DNA of 64,000 nucleotides from Micromonospora purpureochromogenes (GTDB taxonomy: Bacteria; Actinomycetota; Actinomycetes; Mycobacteriales; Micromonosporaceae). A program made the position numbers and the translations under genes. A model generated the notes under the pieces. It worked only from the letters and a program-made list of their open reading frames with translations, was not told where the DNA came from and searched no databases. The DNA lies in assembly GCF_900091515.1 (NCBI RefSeq), contig NZ_LT607410.1, positions 2,542,001-2,606,000 on the forward strand. Direction: 5' to 3'. Each line of letters starts with the position of its first letter. Position 1 is the first letter of the stretch. Of this stretch, positions 1 through 8,335 are shown piece after piece.

Positions 1-287
1 GCGTTCTCCCGGACGGTCAGGTCGGCGTAGACGCTGGGCGCCTGGGTCAGGTAGCCGACCCGGTGGCGCAGGTCGGCCGAGCCGGCCGGCCGGCCGAGCA
101 CGGTGACCGTGCCCGAGTCGATCACCTGGACCCCCACCACCGCCCGCATCAGGGTGGTCTTGCCGCTGCCGCTGGGCCCGAGCAGCCCGGTCACCGAGCC
201 CCGGGGGACGGTGCAGTCGATGCCGTGCAGCACCCTTCGCCGGCCCCGGTCGACGACCAGGTCGCGGACCGTGATCGCGTCCTCCAC
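1..287 (-). CDS. ABC transporter ATP-binding protein (5' part only)
   Basis: The N-terminal ~95 residues of an ABC ATPase are visible; the gene runs off the left edge. The reverse-strand reading gives a short beta-strand region, then a Walker A motif GPSGSGKTT, and a segment around YLTQAP that matches the Q-loop. The GTG start at 287 follows a strong GGAGGT ribosome binding site. It would power import or export by an ABC transporter whose permease lies outside the window, so the substrate cannot be told. The family of multidrug/antibiotic exporter ATPases is a plausible fit. It diverges from the MerR gene and its promoter carries a large dyad (303-334), so it is probably regulated separately. 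Confidence 0.85.
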   Translation of the reverse strand, partial: MEDAITVRDLVVDRGRRRVLHGIDCTVPRGSVTGLLGPSGSGKTTLMRAVVGVQVIDSGTVTVLGRPAGSADLRHRVGYLTQAPSVYADLTVREN

Positions 288-302
288 CGCCCACCTCCAA
301 AA

Positions 303-334
303 CTCATCAGCTGTTGAACTCAACGCTAGATGAG
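303..334. promoter_or_regulatory. 32-bp dyad over the ABC gene promoter
   Basis: The nested inverted repeat is CTCATC-N4-GTTGA-AC-TCAAC-N4-GATGAG, with perfect hexamer outer arms and pentamer inner arms. Read on the minus strand it covers a TAGCGT -10 box (323-328) upstream of the ABC ATPase gene. Its size suits a dimeric repressor contacting two helical turns. The regulator is unknown and may be encoded to the left of the window. Confidence 0.55.
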
Positions 335-355
335 ATACCCGGACCGGCGCAATGG

Positions 356-386
356 TTGACTTCGAGTGCTCTCGAACTGGAAGCCT
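356..386 (+). promoter_or_regulatory. MerR-type promoter with spacer operator
   Basis: A TTGACT -35 element (356-361) is followed by a perfect inverted repeat TTCGAG-TGCT-CTCGAA (361-376) and a weak -10 AAGCCT (381-386), giving a long 19-bp spacer. Long spacers containing the operator are the hallmark of promoters that MerR proteins activate by twisting DNA. The predicted start of transcription falls at or next to the GTG at 394, so the message is probably leaderless and autoregulated. Confidence 0.6.
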
Positions 387-393
387 GGGTGGC

Positions 394-780
394 GTGGACA
401 TCAGCACGCAGGAACCGGCCCTCTCCGTGGGCGAGGCGGCGGCCCGGGTCGGCCTGACCACCTACACGCTGCGCTGGTACGAGCAGGAGGGGCTGGTCGC
501 CCCGGTCGGTCGGGACTCGGCGGGGCGCCGCCGCTACACCGAGTCCGACCTGGACTGGCTGCTCCTGCTCACCCGGCTGCGCCGCACCGGGATGCCGGTG
601 CGCGACATGCGCCGGTACGCCGAACTGGCCCGCCAGGGCGACCGCACGCTCGGCGCCCGGCGGGCGCTGTTCGAGGCGCACCGGGCCCGGGTGCTGGCCC
701 GGATGGCCGAACTGGAGGAGGACCTGAAGGTGCTCAACTACAAGATCGACCTCTACCGCCGAGCCGAGGAGGGCCGATGA
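394..780 (+). CDS. MerR family transcriptional regulator
   Basis: This 128-residue DNA-binding protein has the MerR winged helix near the N-terminus ([20 protein letters not shown]) followed by the typical [12 protein letters not shown] wing and a C-terminal coiled coil ending [13 protein letters not shown]. No metal-binding cysteines are visible, so it resembles the organic-compound-responsive subgroup that commonly sits beside aldo/keto reductases in actinobacteria. The start at GTG 394 is chosen because it coincides with the expected transcription start of the MerR-type promoter; an upstream in-frame start at 352 would put the operator inside the coding region. Its stop codon overlaps the ATG of the reductase gene (ATGA), so the two are co-translated. 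Confidence 0.9.
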   Translation: MDISTQEPALSVGEAAARVGLTTYTLRWYEQEGLVAPVGRDSAGRRRYTESDLDWLLLLTRLRRTGMPVRDMRRYAELARQGDRTLGARRALFEAHRARVLARMAELEEDLKVLNYKIDLYRRAEEGR

Positions 781-1781
781 TCCGTCGACGGATGGGGGCC
801 ACCGGCCCCGAGGTCTCGGCCATCGGGCTGGGCTGCATGGGGATGAGCTTCGCCTACGGCGGCCGCGACGACGCGGAATCCACCCGTACCCTGCACCGGG
901 CCCTGGACCTGGGCGTCAACCACCTGGACACCGCCGACATGTACGGCGCCGGCGCCAACGAGCGGCTGCTCTCCCCGGTGGTGCGGGCCCGCCGCGACGA
1001 GGTCTTCCTGGCCACCAAGTTCGGCAATCGCACCAGCGGCGACAGCTTCGGCGGCACCGGCACCCCCGGCGCGTACGTCGACAGCAGCGCCGCCTGGGCC
1101 CGGGAGGCCTGCGACGCCTCACTGGGCCGGCTCGGGGTGGACACCATCGACCTGTACTACCTGCACCGGCGCGACCCGCGCACGCCGATCGAGGAGACCG
1201 TCGGCGCGCTGGCCGAGCTGGTCGAGGCCGGCAAGGTCCGCCTGATCGGGCTCAGCGAGGTGAGCCCGGCGACGCTGCGGGCGGCGCACGCGGTGCACCC
1301 GGTGACCGCGGTGCAGATGGAGTACTCGCTGTTCACCCGGGACGTCGAGGGGGAGATGCTGGACACCTGCCGGGAGCTGGGGGTGGCGCTGGTGGCGTAC
1401 TCCCCGGTCGGGCGAGGGCTGCTCACCGGGGCGATCAGCGGGCGCGACCAGCTCGCCGCCGACGACTGGCGGGCCGGCGTGCCGCGCTTCGCCGAGGGAA
1501 ACCTCGACGCCAACCTGCGGCTGGTCGCGGCGGTGCGCGCGGTGGCCGAGGAGATCGGCTGCACCCCGGCCCAGGCCGCGCTGGCCTGGCTGCTGGCCCA
1601 GGGTGAGGACATCCTGCCGATCCCCGGCACCAAGCGGGTCCGCTACCTGGAGGAGAACGCCGCAGCGGCCGACATCCGGCTCACCCCGGAGCAGCGGGAC
1701 CGGCTGGGTGCGGCCGTTCCCGTCGGCGCGGTGGCCGGCGAAAGGTATCCCGAGGCATCAATGCGAACCGTCGGGCACTAG
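777..1781 (+). CDS. Aldo/keto reductase
   Basis: The 334-residue TIM-barrel oxidoreductase is expected to reduce aldehydes or ketones with NADPH in the cytoplasm. The catalytic tetrad is present: Asp51 and Tyr56 in LDTADMYG, Lys81 in LATKFG and His130 in YYLHRRD. The C-terminal [13 protein letters not shown] segment fits the cofactor 2'-phosphate site of the YajO/YakC-like subgroup. The gene overlaps the MerR regulator by four bases and is very likely its target. The substrate is not predictable. The message probably ends near the palindromes at 1791-1847. Confidence 0.9.
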   Translation: MIRRRMGATGPEVSAIGLGCMGMSFAYGGRDDAESTRTLHRALDLGVNHLDTADMYGAGANERLLSPVVRARRDEVFLATKFGNRTSGDSFGGTGTPGAYVDSSAAWAREACDASLGRLGVDTIDLYYLHRRDPRTPIEETVGALAELVEAGKVRLIGLSEVSPATLRAAHAVHPVTAVQMEYSLFTRDVEGEMLDTCRELGVALVAYSPVGRGLLTGAISGRDQLAADDWRAGVPRFAEGNLDANLRLVAAVRAVAEEIGCTPAQAALAWLLAQGEDILPIPGTKRVRYLEENAAAADIRLTPEQRDRLGAAVPVGAVAGERYPEASMRTVGH

Positions 1782-1790
1782 CCTCCTGAT

Positions 1791-1847
1791 CGGACAGGTT
1801 GTCCGTCAATCGGACACCGTGTCCGTCATCGGGCATTGCGGCCCGAT
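1791..1847. repeat. Three tandem palindromes at ~20-bp period
   Basis: CGGACA-GGT-TGTCCG (1791-1805), CGGACA-CCG-TGTCCG (1811-1825) and ATCGGGC-ATTGCG-GCCCGAT (1828-1847) follow one another with centres near 1798, 1818 and 1837.5, two helical turns apart. The first two share the same arms and flanks. They lie between the reductase stop and the predicted leaderless start at 1871. Regular phasing on one face of the helix favours an operator array over a terminator, but either is possible. Confidence 0.6.
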
Positions 1848-1870
1848 GGGGCACACGGCACGATGGCGTA

Positions 1871-3190
1871 GTGGATCACGCTCCGTTGTTGGCGGGCACC
1901 TTCTTCGACGACTGGGCGACCCGGCTGCGCGAGGGCGCCGAACGCCCCGTCGTCGGGATCCTGCTGCGCGGCAGCCACGCCCGACGGGCTGCCACCGCAC
2001 ACAGCGACGTCGACCTCGACGTGCTCGTCGCCGACGACGACCGGCCCGCCCCGCCCACGCCGGGCACGACGGGCCGGTCCACCGGCACCGGCCGCACCCC
2101 GTACGCCGCGCGGCAGGCGTACCTGGTCGAGGTGGACGGCCGGCTGGTGCACGTGTCGGTGGCCGCCCGCGACGTCCGCTCCTGGGTGGACCGGCTCGGC
2201 GAGCCGGCCGACTGGGCCTTCGGCCTGCCGGTCACCGCGCCGGTCCGGCTGCTCTGGGCCGAGGAGGGCTGGCGACCCCGGATCGACCTGCCGGTGCTCT
2301 GCCAGCCCGCCGACCAGCCCCGGCTGGAGGAGCTGGTCGCCACGCTGGGCAAGGTGGCCGGCGCCCGCGCCGCCGGCGACCACCTCGGGGTACGGCTGGC
2401 CGCCGCCGACCTGGCCCGGCTCTGTCCCTCGGTGCTGCGGCTGGCCAACCCGAGCGTCCGGGTGGTGTCCCGGCGGGCCGCCTTCGCCGCCGCGCTCGCG
2501 CTGCCGGTCGCCCCGCCCGGCTACCGCGACGACATGCTGCTCTGCCTCGGGCTGCGCCCCGCCTCCACCGGCCAGCTCGGGGCCGCCGCGGGGCGGCTGG
2601 TCGCCGGAGTCGTCCCGCTGGTCCGCCCGTACGCCGACCGGGTCGCGGAGGTGGCCGGGCCGGACCTGGCCGCGGCGCTCGTCGACGGGCGGCTGGACCG
2701 CTACGTCGCCCAGCTCGCCCGGGCCGCGAGCCGGGGCGGGTACGGCCCGCAGGTCCCCGCACCGCGTGCGGGACAATGGGTCACTGTGCCCGTGACTGAC
2801 TCTTCCCCGAGCGACGCCGGCGCGGTGCGCGCGTCGCGCCTCGATCCGGCCATCGCCGCCCGGCTGCGCCGCACCCCCGACGGCCTGGTCGCCGCGGTGG
2901 TGCGCCAGCACGACACCGGCGAGGTGCTGATGGTCGCCTGGATGGACGACGAGGCGCTGCACCGCACGCTGACCACCGGCCGGGCCACCTACTGGTCGCG
3001 CAGCCGGCAGGAGTACTGGGTCAAGGGGGCCACCTCCGGGCACCACCAGTACGTCCGCTCGGTCGCCCTGGACTGCGACGGTGACGCGCTGCTGGTCAGC
3101 GTCGACCAGGTGGGGGCGGCCTGTCACACCGGGCACCGCACCTGCTTCTTCACCGAGCTGCCGGTCAGCGGCGCGGGGACCCAGCGGTGA
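1871..3190 (+). CDS. Nucleotidyltransferase domain fused to HisI (phosphoribosyl-AMP cyclohydrolase)
   Basis: One uninterrupted frame of 439 residues joins two unrelated domains. Residues ~1-300 look like a DNA polymerase beta-superfamily nucleotidyltransferase, with the G-S motif of [11 protein letters not shown] followed by the D-x-D of [10 protein letters not shown], and an alpha-helical remainder. Residues ~306-439 are a complete HisI. No stop codon separates them. GTG 1871 is chosen because it precedes the conserved start of the domain and lies 7 nt after a CACGAT box; an in-frame start at 1799 would run through the palindromes. A second promoter inside the frame (GACAAT, 2772-2777) may also yield free HisI. 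The substrate of the transferase is unknown. A sequencing frameshift that removed a stop cannot be excluded. Confidence 0.65.
   Translation: MDHAPLLAGTFFDDWATRLREGAERPVVGILLRGSHARRAATAHSDVDLDVLVADDDRPAPPTPGTTGRSTGTGRTPYAARQAYLVEVDGRLVHVSVAARDVRSWVDRLGEPADWAFGLPVTAPVRLLWAEEGWRPRIDLPVLCQPADQPRLEELVATLGKVAGARAAGDHLGVRLAAADLARLCPSVLRLANPSVRVVSRRAAFAAALALPVAPPGYRDDMLLCLGLRPASTGQLGAAAGRLVAGVVPLVRPYADRVAEVAGPDLAAALVDGRLDRYVAQLARAASRGGYGPQVPAPRAGQWVTVPVTDSSPSDAGAVRASRLDPAIAARLRRTPDGLVAAVVRQHDTGEVLMVAWMDDEALHRTLTTGRATYWSRSRQEYWVKGATSGHHQYVRSVALDCDGDALLVSVDQVGAACHTGHRTCFFTELPVSGAGTQR
2772..2777 (+). promoter_or_regulatory. Internal -10 box for leaderless hisI
   Basis: GACAAT lies 8 nt before the in-frame GTG at 2786, the spacing seen for other presumed leaderless genes here. 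It sits inside the nucleotidyltransferase-HisI reading frame and would let hisI be expressed alone. No convincing -35 element is visible. Confidence 0.4.
2786..3190 (+). CDS. hisI: Phosphoribosyl-AMP cyclohydrolase (internal start form)
   Basis: From GTG 2786 the frame encodes a 134-residue HisI, the usual size for this enzyme, which opens the adenine ring of phosphoribosyl-AMP in step 3 of histidine synthesis. The metal and active-site signatures are present: LDCDGDALL and the C-terminal [11 protein letters not shown], with the conserved [12 protein letters not shown] substrate segment between. An alternative start is GTG 2792. It sits immediately before trpE, the same order as in mycobacteria. 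This is the C-terminal part of the longer frame that starts at 1871. Confidence 0.85.
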   Translation: MPVTDSSPSDAGAVRASRLDPAIAARLRRTPDGLVAAVVRQHDTGEVLMVAWMDDEALHRTLTTGRATYWSRSRQEYWVKGATSGHHQYVRSVALDCDGDALLVSVDQVGAACHTGHRTCFFTELPVSGAGTQR

Positions 3191-3248
3191 GCGCGGACAG
3201 CGGGGCGCGGCCGGACCGCGCCGGCGCGGACGAGAGGCAGGCCCGGCG

Positions 3249-4802
3249 ATGACCGACGGCACCCTGAGCCCTGACCTGGGCAGCTTCACCGAGCTGGCCG
3301 CCCGCTGGCGGGTGGTGCCGGTGACCCGGCGGCTGCTGGCCGACGCGGAGACCCCGGTCGGGGTCTACCGCAAGCTCGCCGGCGGCCCGGGCACCTTCCT
3401 GCTGGAGTCCGCCGAGCAGGGCGTCGGCTCGGCCGGGATGTCCTGGTCGCGGTACTCGTTCATCGGCGTGCGCAGCGGCGCGACCCTGGTCGAGCGGGAC
3501 GGCGTCGCGGTCTGGACCGGCCAGCCCCCGGCCGGCGTGCCGTCCTCCGGCAACCCGGTCGAGGTGCTGCGCGAGACCGTCGAGGCCCTGGCCGGTCCGG
3601 TCTGGGACCCGGCCAGCGACATGCCGCCGTTGACCGGCGGCATGGTCGGCTACCTGGGCTACGACCTGATCCGGCGCTTCGAGCGGCTGCCCGAGCTGAC
3701 CGAGGACGACCTCGGGGTGCCGGAGCTGGGCATGATGCTCGCGACCGACCTGGTGGTGCTCGACCACTACGACGGCTCGGCGATCCTGGTCGCCAACGCG
3801 GTGCTGCCGCCGCTGGACGCGCCGGACCGGGAGCCGCTGGTCGCGGCGGCGTACCACCACGCGGTCGGGCGGCTCGACGCGATGACCACCGCGCTGTCCC
3901 GACCGATTCCGCCCATGATCTCCACCGTGGGCCGGCCGCCGGTCGGCGAGGTGGCCAGCCGTACCCCGGACGGCGGCTACCCGAAGGCGGTCGAGGCGGC
4001 CAAGGAGGCGATCCGCGCCGGCGAGTGCTTCCAGATCGTGCTCGCCCAGCGCTTCGAGCGGGACACCCGCGCCGACCCGCTGGACGTCTACCGGGTGCTG
4101 CGCACCACCAACCCCAGCCCGTACATGTACCTGCTGCGCTTCGACGGCTTCGACATCGTCGGCTCGTCGCCGGAGGCGCACCTGAAGGTCAACGCCGGCC
4201 CGGACGGGCAGCGGCGGGCGCTGCTGCACCCGATCGCCGGCACCCGGCCGCGCGGCGCCACCGCGGACGCCGACACCCGGCTCGCCGCGGAACTGCTCGC
4301 CGACCCCAAGGAGCGGGCCGAGCACGTGATGCTGGTCGACCTGGGCCGCAACGACCTGGGCCGGGTGTGCCGTCCGGGCACGGTGGAGGTGCCGGAGTTC
4401 GCCACCATCGAGCGGTACAGCCACGTGATGCACATCGTCTCGACCGTGGTGGGCACGCTGCGCGACGACCGGACCGCCTTCGACGCGCTCGCCGCCACCT
4501 TCCCGGCCGGCACCCTCTCCGGTGCCCCGAAGGTGCGCGCCATGGAGATCATCGAGGAGCTGGAGCCGGTCCGGCGCGGCATCTACGGCGGCACCGTGGG
4601 GTACTTCGGCTTCGGCGGCGACCTGGACATGGCGATCGCCATCCGCACCGCGCTGATCCGCGACGGGCGGGCGTACGTGCAGGCCGGGGCCGGGGTGGTG
4701 GCCGATTCCGATCCCGCCGGCGAGGACCAGGAGACCCGGAACAAGGCCGCCGCGGTGCTCGCCGCCATCGCCGCCGCCGAAACCCTCCGGCCGGCCCGGT
4801 GA
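3249..4802 (+). CDS. trpE: Anthranilate synthase component I
   Basis: TrpE (517 residues) converts chorismate and ammonia or glutamine amide to anthranilate, the first committed step of tryptophan synthesis, together with a TrpG amidotransferase not encoded in the window. The C-terminal chorismate-binding domain is clear, with GECFQIVLAQRF, a PSPYMYLL segment, LLHPIAGTRPRG, and the catalytic stretch DLGRNDLGRV and GAPKVRAMEII. ATG 3249 has a GAGAGG ribosome binding site. A small hairpin (GCGCGG-CCGGA-CCGCGC, 3205-3221) lies in the gap after hisI, but no Trp-rich leader peptide is visible, so regulation by classical attenuation is not supported. Confidence 0.97.
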   Translation: MTDGTLSPDLGSFTELAARWRVVPVTRRLLADAETPVGVYRKLAGGPGTFLLESAEQGVGSAGMSWSRYSFIGVRSGATLVERDGVAVWTGQPPAGVPSSGNPVEVLRETVEALAGPVWDPASDMPPLTGGMVGYLGYDLIRRFERLPELTEDDLGVPELGMMLATDLVVLDHYDGSAILVANAVLPPLDAPDREPLVAAAYHHAVGRLDAMTTALSRPIPPMISTVGRPPVGEVASRTPDGGYPKAVEAAKEAIRAGECFQIVLAQRFERDTRADPLDVYRVLRTTNPSPYMYLLRFDGFDIVGSSPEAHLKVNAGPDGQRRALLHPIAGTRPRGATADADTRLAAELLADPKERAEHVMLVDLGRNDLGRVCRPGTVEVPEFATIERYSHVMHIVSTVVGTLRDDRTAFDALAATFPAGTLSGAPKVRAMEIIEELEPVRRGIYGGTVGYFGFGGDLDMAIAIRTALIRDGRAYVQAGAGVVADSDPAGEDQETRNKAAAVLAAIAAAETLRPAR

Positions 4803-5416
4803 GCGGCCCGGTGAGCGGTCCGGCGACGCCCGCGGCGCCGGACACCCCCGCCGAAGCGGGTACGCCGGCCGCCTCGGGCCGGCGCGAGTTGACGTACGCG
4901 GTGCTGCTCAGCCTGGCCGGCGCGGGCCTGGCTTTCTGGGCGGCGACCCGGACCTGGTCGGTGGAGGTGACCCCGCGTGGGTCGCTGCCCTCGGCGCGGC
5001 AGGGCCGCACCGGCGCGGACCTGCTGCCGTGGCTGTCGGCGCTGGCGCTGGTCGGGCTGGCCGGGGGCGGCGCGGTGCTGGCCACCAGGGGCCGGGTCCG
5101 GCGCCTGCTGGGCGGGCTGCTGGCCCTGCTCGGCGCGGCGGTGGCGGCGGGCGGCGGGTACGGGCTGGTCGCCGCGTTCGACGGCGACGTGAGCCGGCAG
5201 TGGCCGGCGCTCTGCCTGCTCGGCGGGGTGCTGGCGGCGCTCGGCGGCGGGCTCACCGCGGCGCGCGGTCAGCGCTGGCCGGCGATGGGCGCCCGGTACG
5301 AGCGGCACGCCGGCGCCGAGGCGCCGGCGGGGGCCGACGGGCGTCCGGGCACCGAGCGGGGCACCCGCGAGGCGTGGGACGCCCTCGACCGGGGCGAGGA
5401 CCCGACGGTCAGCTGA
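4799..5416 (+). CDS. TIGR02234 family Trp-associated membrane protein
   Basis: This 205-residue integral membrane protein has a proline/alanine-rich N-terminus and about four hydrophobic helices (around ELTYAVLLSLAGAGLAFW, LLPWLSALALVGLAGGG, LLGGLLALLGAAVAAGGG and WPALCLLGGVLAALGGG). Members of this family occur almost only inside actinobacterial trp operons; their role is not known, though transport or a membrane-linked step of tryptophan metabolism is often proposed. The start GTG overlaps the trpE stop (GTGA), implying translational coupling; GTG 4811 is an alternative. Its end overlaps the convergent gene at 5409-5687 by eight bases. Confidence 0.85.
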   Translation: MSGPVSGPATPAAPDTPAEAGTPAASGRRELTYAVLLSLAGAGLAFWAATRTWSVEVTPRGSLPSARQGRTGADLLPWLSALALVGLAGGGAVLATRGRVRRLLGGLLALLGAAVAAGGGYGLVAAFDGDVSRQWPALCLLGGVLAALGGGLTAARGQRWPAMGARYERHAGAEAPAGADGRPGTERGTREAWDALDRGEDPTVS

Positions 5417-5687
5417 CCGGCTGGCGCTCGCGGACCTCGCGGCGGTCCCGGGCCGCGGCCCGGGCGGCGGCCAGTTCGGCCACCAGGCGGTCCAGCTCGG
5501 CCCGCTGGTCGGCGCGGGCCCGGTCGGCGCAGACCGCCTCCCAGGCGTTGCCGCGCGCGGTACGCACCCGACCCTCGCCGACCACGGCGCGTTCCAGGGT
5601 GTGCACCACCCCGACGGCCAACGAGGCGACGGTGCGGGAAAGGGTGGTCAGTCCGATGGCGGTGGAGTTCGGCCCGGTCGTGCTCAT
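5409..5687 (-). CDS. Small conserved hypothetical protein
   Basis: This 92-residue protein has a hydrophobic/alanine-rich N-terminal half (AIGLTTLSRTVASLAVGVVHTLE) and a highly charged helical C-terminal half rich in Arg, Glu and Ala that may form a coiled coil. No known domain is recognised. The gene faces the trp operon and overlaps the end of the TIGR02234 gene by eight bases. An upstream CCTGCGGGGTGAC segment may provide weak ribosome binding. Coding is supported by codon bias and by an upstream gap that fits a promoter. Confidence 0.6.
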   Translation of the reverse strand: MSTTGPNSTAIGLTTLSRTVASLAVGVVHTLERAVVGEGRVRTARGNAWEAVCADRARADQRAELDRLVAELAAARAAARDRREVRERQPVS

Positions 5688-6087
5688 GAGGTCACCCCGC
5701 AGGAGGAGTCCGACGTCTCGGCAGGCGCGTCATCGAGTCTGCCCGGTGGACAGGCTGCCCGGCTCACGTTTCACCGTGGTGACGGCCGGATCAACTGTCC
5801 GTCGGAGCGAACGACCAGGGTAGGGCCGTTCTTCCTTGACCTTCGTCACAGCATCGACGGGCGTCGCCGTGCTGCGGGGACCGGGCGCCCGTGCTCTCAT
5901 GGTCCATGGGCCACGGTGGATGCTCGAGCGACGACCGGGGAGCGGGGCGTGCGGGCCGGTCGACGGGCATCGTGGCGCTGCGTGACACCGCGTTCACCGG
6001 AAGTCGGCCATCATGCCACAGCCCATTTCGTGAGGAGCGCCATACCCCCGGCACCCGTCGTCACCTGGCGCCCCCTAGCATCGGCCC
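5688..6087. other. 400-bp intergenic region before trpC
   Basis: No convincing gene is present. It separates the small minus-strand gene from trpC and must hold promoters for both. On the plus strand a TAGCAT -10 box (6076-6081) stands 6 nt before the trpC ATG. I see no Trp-rich leader peptide, T-box or strong terminator. The sequence between 5760 and 6030 is less GC-biased than neighbouring genes. Confidence 0.6.
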
Positions 6088-6978
6088 ATGACACCCGGAG
6101 AGGGGAGTCCGTTGGTGACTGCTGAGCATGCGCACGCGGAGGGGGACGAGGCCGGTTCGGCGGCGTCCGGAAGCGTGCTCGACGAGATCCTGGCCGGCGT
6201 CCGGGAGGACGTGGCGCGGCGGCAGGAGCAGGTTCCGCTGGAGCGGATCCGCGAGCTGGCCGCCGCCGCACCGCCGCCGCTGGACGCGTACGCGGCCCTG
6301 CGCCGGCCCGGGGTGGCCGTGATCGCCGAGGTCAAGCGTTCCTCGCCGTCCAAGGGCCGGCTGGCCGAGATCGCCGACCCGGCCGACCTGGCCGGGCAGT
6401 ACGCCTCCGGCGGCGCGCGGGCGATCAGCGTGCTGACCGAGGGGCGCTGGTTCGGCGGCTCGCTGGACGACCTCGCCGCCGTCCGGGCCGCCGTCCGGGT
6501 CCCGGTCCTGCGCAAGGACTTCGTGGTCTCCAGCTACCAGGTGCACGAGGCGCGCGCGCACGGCGCCGACCTGGTGCTGCTGATCGTCGCCGCCCTCGAA
6601 CAGAACGTGCTGACGGGTCTGCTGGAGCGGATCGAGTCGCTCGGCATGACCGCGCTGGTCGAGGTGCACGACGAGGAGGAGGCCGACCGCGCCCTGGAGG
6701 CCGGCGCGCAGGTGATCGGGGTCAACGCCCGCGACCTGCGTACCCTGGAGGTCGACCGGTCGGTCTTCGAGCGGATCGCGCCCGGCCTGCCCAGCAGCGT
6801 CGTCAAGATCGCGGAATCCGGCGTGCGCGGCCCGCACGACCTCATCCGGTACGCCTCGGCCGGCGCCGACGCCGTGCTGGTGGGCGAGGGCCTGGTCACC
6901 CAGAAGAGCCCCCGCGAGGCGGTCGCCGAGCTGGTCAACGCCGGAAACCACCCGGCCACGCCCCGCCCGGTGCGCTGA
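6088..6978 (+). CDS. trpC: Indole-3-glycerol phosphate synthase
   Basis: TrpC (296 residues from ATG 6088) closes the ring of CdRP to indole-3-glycerol phosphate. The TIM-barrel signatures are present: [13 protein letters not shown] at the first strand, VPVLRKDFV with its catalytic lysine, LIGVN-like VIGVNARDL, and IAESGV near the phosphate site. The first ATG follows a TAGCAT -10 box by 6 nt, which suggests a leaderless message. An alternative GTG at 6115 has a good AGGGGAG ribosome binding site and would remove nine residues; the extra N-terminal residues are not conserved in the family, so either start is possible. Confidence 0.95.
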   Translation: MTPGEGSPLVTAEHAHAEGDEAGSAASGSVLDEILAGVREDVARRQEQVPLERIRELAAAAPPPLDAYAALRRPGVAVIAEVKRSSPSKGRLAEIADPADLAGQYASGGARAISVLTEGRWFGGSLDDLAAVRAAVRVPVLRKDFVVSSYQVHEARAHGADLVLLIVAALEQNVLTGLLERIESLGMTALVEVHDEEEADRALEAGAQVIGVNARDLRTLEVDRSVFERIAPGLPSSVVKIAESGVRGPHDLIRYASAGADAVLVGEGLVTQKSPREAVAELVNAGNHPATPRPVR

Positions 6979-7018
6979 GCCCGCGCCCGGGAGACGTCAG
7001 CAGCGAGAGGACACCGCC

Positions 7019-7102
7019 TTGAGCGAGCGCAGCGAGCGAATCATCCGGCGCGGTGCGCCAGTGCCTCATGGCGTCGCCGACCGTAGGAAGGTGACGGCAT
7101 GA
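7019..7102 (+). CDS. 27-residue ORF between trpC and trpB
   Basis: A TTG start with a GAGAGGA ribosome binding site 8 nt upstream opens a 27-codon frame that begins [12 protein letters not shown] and ends RRKVTA, with its TGA overlapping the ATG of trpB (ATGA). The position matches the small trpX/trpM reading frames found between trpC and trpB in Streptomyces, although I cannot show homology from so short a peptide. Its start region contains a GAGCGAGCGCAGCGAGCG imperfect repeat of a kind I recall seeing at other loci in related genomes. It could act only as a translational coupler for trpB. Confidence 0.45.
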   Translation: MSERSERIIRRGAPVPHGVADRRKVTA

Positions 7103-8331
7103 GCGCCAACGCCTCGGCCCCGGCCGGTCAGCTTCCCGACGCCGCCGGTCACTTCGGCCGCTTCGGCGGCCGGTTCGTGCCGGAGGCGCTGGTCGCGGCA
7201 CTGGACGAGCTGGACGCCGCGTACCGCAAGGCGATGACGGACGAGGCGTTCCTCGCCGAGTTCGACGCCCTGCTGCGCGACTACGCCGGCACCCCGTCGC
7301 TGCTCTACTCCGCCGAGCGGTTCTCCGCGAAGGTGGGCGCCCGGGTGCTGCTCAAGCGGGAGGACCTCAACCACACCGGGGCGCACAAGGTGCGTAACGT
7401 GCTGGGTCAGGCGCTGCTCACCAGGCGGATGGGCAAGAAGCGGGTGATCGCCGAGACCGGCGCCGGCCAGCACGGCGTGGCCACCGCCACCGCCGCCGCC
7501 CTGTTCGACCTCGAGTGCGTGGTCTACATGGGCGAGGTCGACACCCAGCGGCAGGCGCTCAACCTGGCCCGGATGCGGATGCTCGGCGCCACCGTCGTCC
7601 CGGTCACCACCGGCTCGCGCACCCTCAAGGACGCGATGAACGAGGCCATGCGGGACTGGGTCGCCAACGTCGACGACACCCACTACCTGATCGGCACCGC
7701 CGCCGGCCCGCACCCGTTCCCGGAGATGGTCCGGGACTTCGTCCGGGGCATCGGCGAGGAGGCCCGCCAGCAGTGCCTCGACCTGACCGGCGCGCTGCCG
7801 GACGCGGTCGCCGCCTGCGTCGGCGGCGGCTCCAACGCGCTGGGCATCTTCCACGCCTTCGTCGGCGACACCGAAGTGCGGCTGTACGGCTTCGAGGCCG
7901 GCGGCGACGGGGTGGAGACCGGCCGGCACGCGGCCAGCATCACCGGCGGCACCTCGGGCGTGCTGCACGGCACCCGCACCTACGTGCTCCAGGACGCCGA
8001 CGGCCAGACCATCGAGTCGCACTCGATCTCCGCCGGGCTGGACTACCCGGGCGTCGGGCCGGAGCACGCCTGGCTGCACGACAGCGGCCGGGCCACGTAC
8101 GAGCCGGTGACCGACGCCGAGGCGATGGCCGCGTTCGAGCTGCTCTGCCGTACCGAGGGGATCATCCCGGCGATCGAGAGTTCGCACGCGCTGGCCGGCG
8201 CGCTGCGGATCGCTCCCCGGCTCACCGCCGAGCTCGGCCGGGAGCCGGTCATCGTGGTCAACCTGTCCGGTCGGGGTGACAAGGACGTGCACACCGCCGG
8301 CGAGTACTTCGGCATCCTCGACAAGGAGTGA
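7099..8331 (+). CDS. trpB: Tryptophan synthase beta chain
   Basis: TrpB (410 residues) condenses indole with serine to tryptophan using PLP, in an alpha2-beta2 complex with TrpA. The PLP-binding lysine is Lys97 in [10 protein letters not shown]; the [15 protein letters not shown] tract and the glycine-rich [10 protein letters not shown] phosphate cup follow. ATG 7099 has a strong GGAAGGTGA ribosome binding site and overlaps the stop of the preceding 27-codon frame. Only five bases separate it from trpA, so trpC-(small ORF)-trpB-trpA is one operon. Confidence 0.97.
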   Translation: MSANASAPAGQLPDAAGHFGRFGGRFVPEALVAALDELDAAYRKAMTDEAFLAEFDALLRDYAGTPSLLYSAERFSAKVGARVLLKREDLNHTGAHKVRNVLGQALLTRRMGKKRVIAETGAGQHGVATATAAALFDLECVVYMGEVDTQRQALNLARMRMLGATVVPVTTGSRTLKDAMNEAMRDWVANVDDTHYLIGTAAGPHPFPEMVRDFVRGIGEEARQQCLDLTGALPDAVAACVGGGSNALGIFHAFVGDTEVRLYGFEAGGDGVETGRHAASITGGTSGVLHGTRTYVLQDADGQTIESHSISAGLDYPGVGPEHAWLHDSGRATYEPVTDAEAMAAFELLCRTEGIIPAIESSHALAGALRIAPRLTAELGREPVIVVNLSGRGDKDVHTAGEYFGILDKE

Positions 8332-8335
8332 CAGC

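Noticed and set aside
3165..4433. 422-codon minus-strand frame opposite trpE
   Set aside because: It is a mirror frame of trpE, rich in His/Arg/Gln/Val, with no domain.
5688..6087. Trp attenuator or leader peptide before trpC or trpE
   Set aside because: No short frame with clustered Trp codons and no paired alternative stems are visible in this gap or in the hisI-trpE gap.
5601..6125. 174-codon plus-strand frame upstream of trpC
   Set aside because: It reads across the antisense hypothetical gene and the trpC promoter, has no ribosome binding site, and contains no domain.
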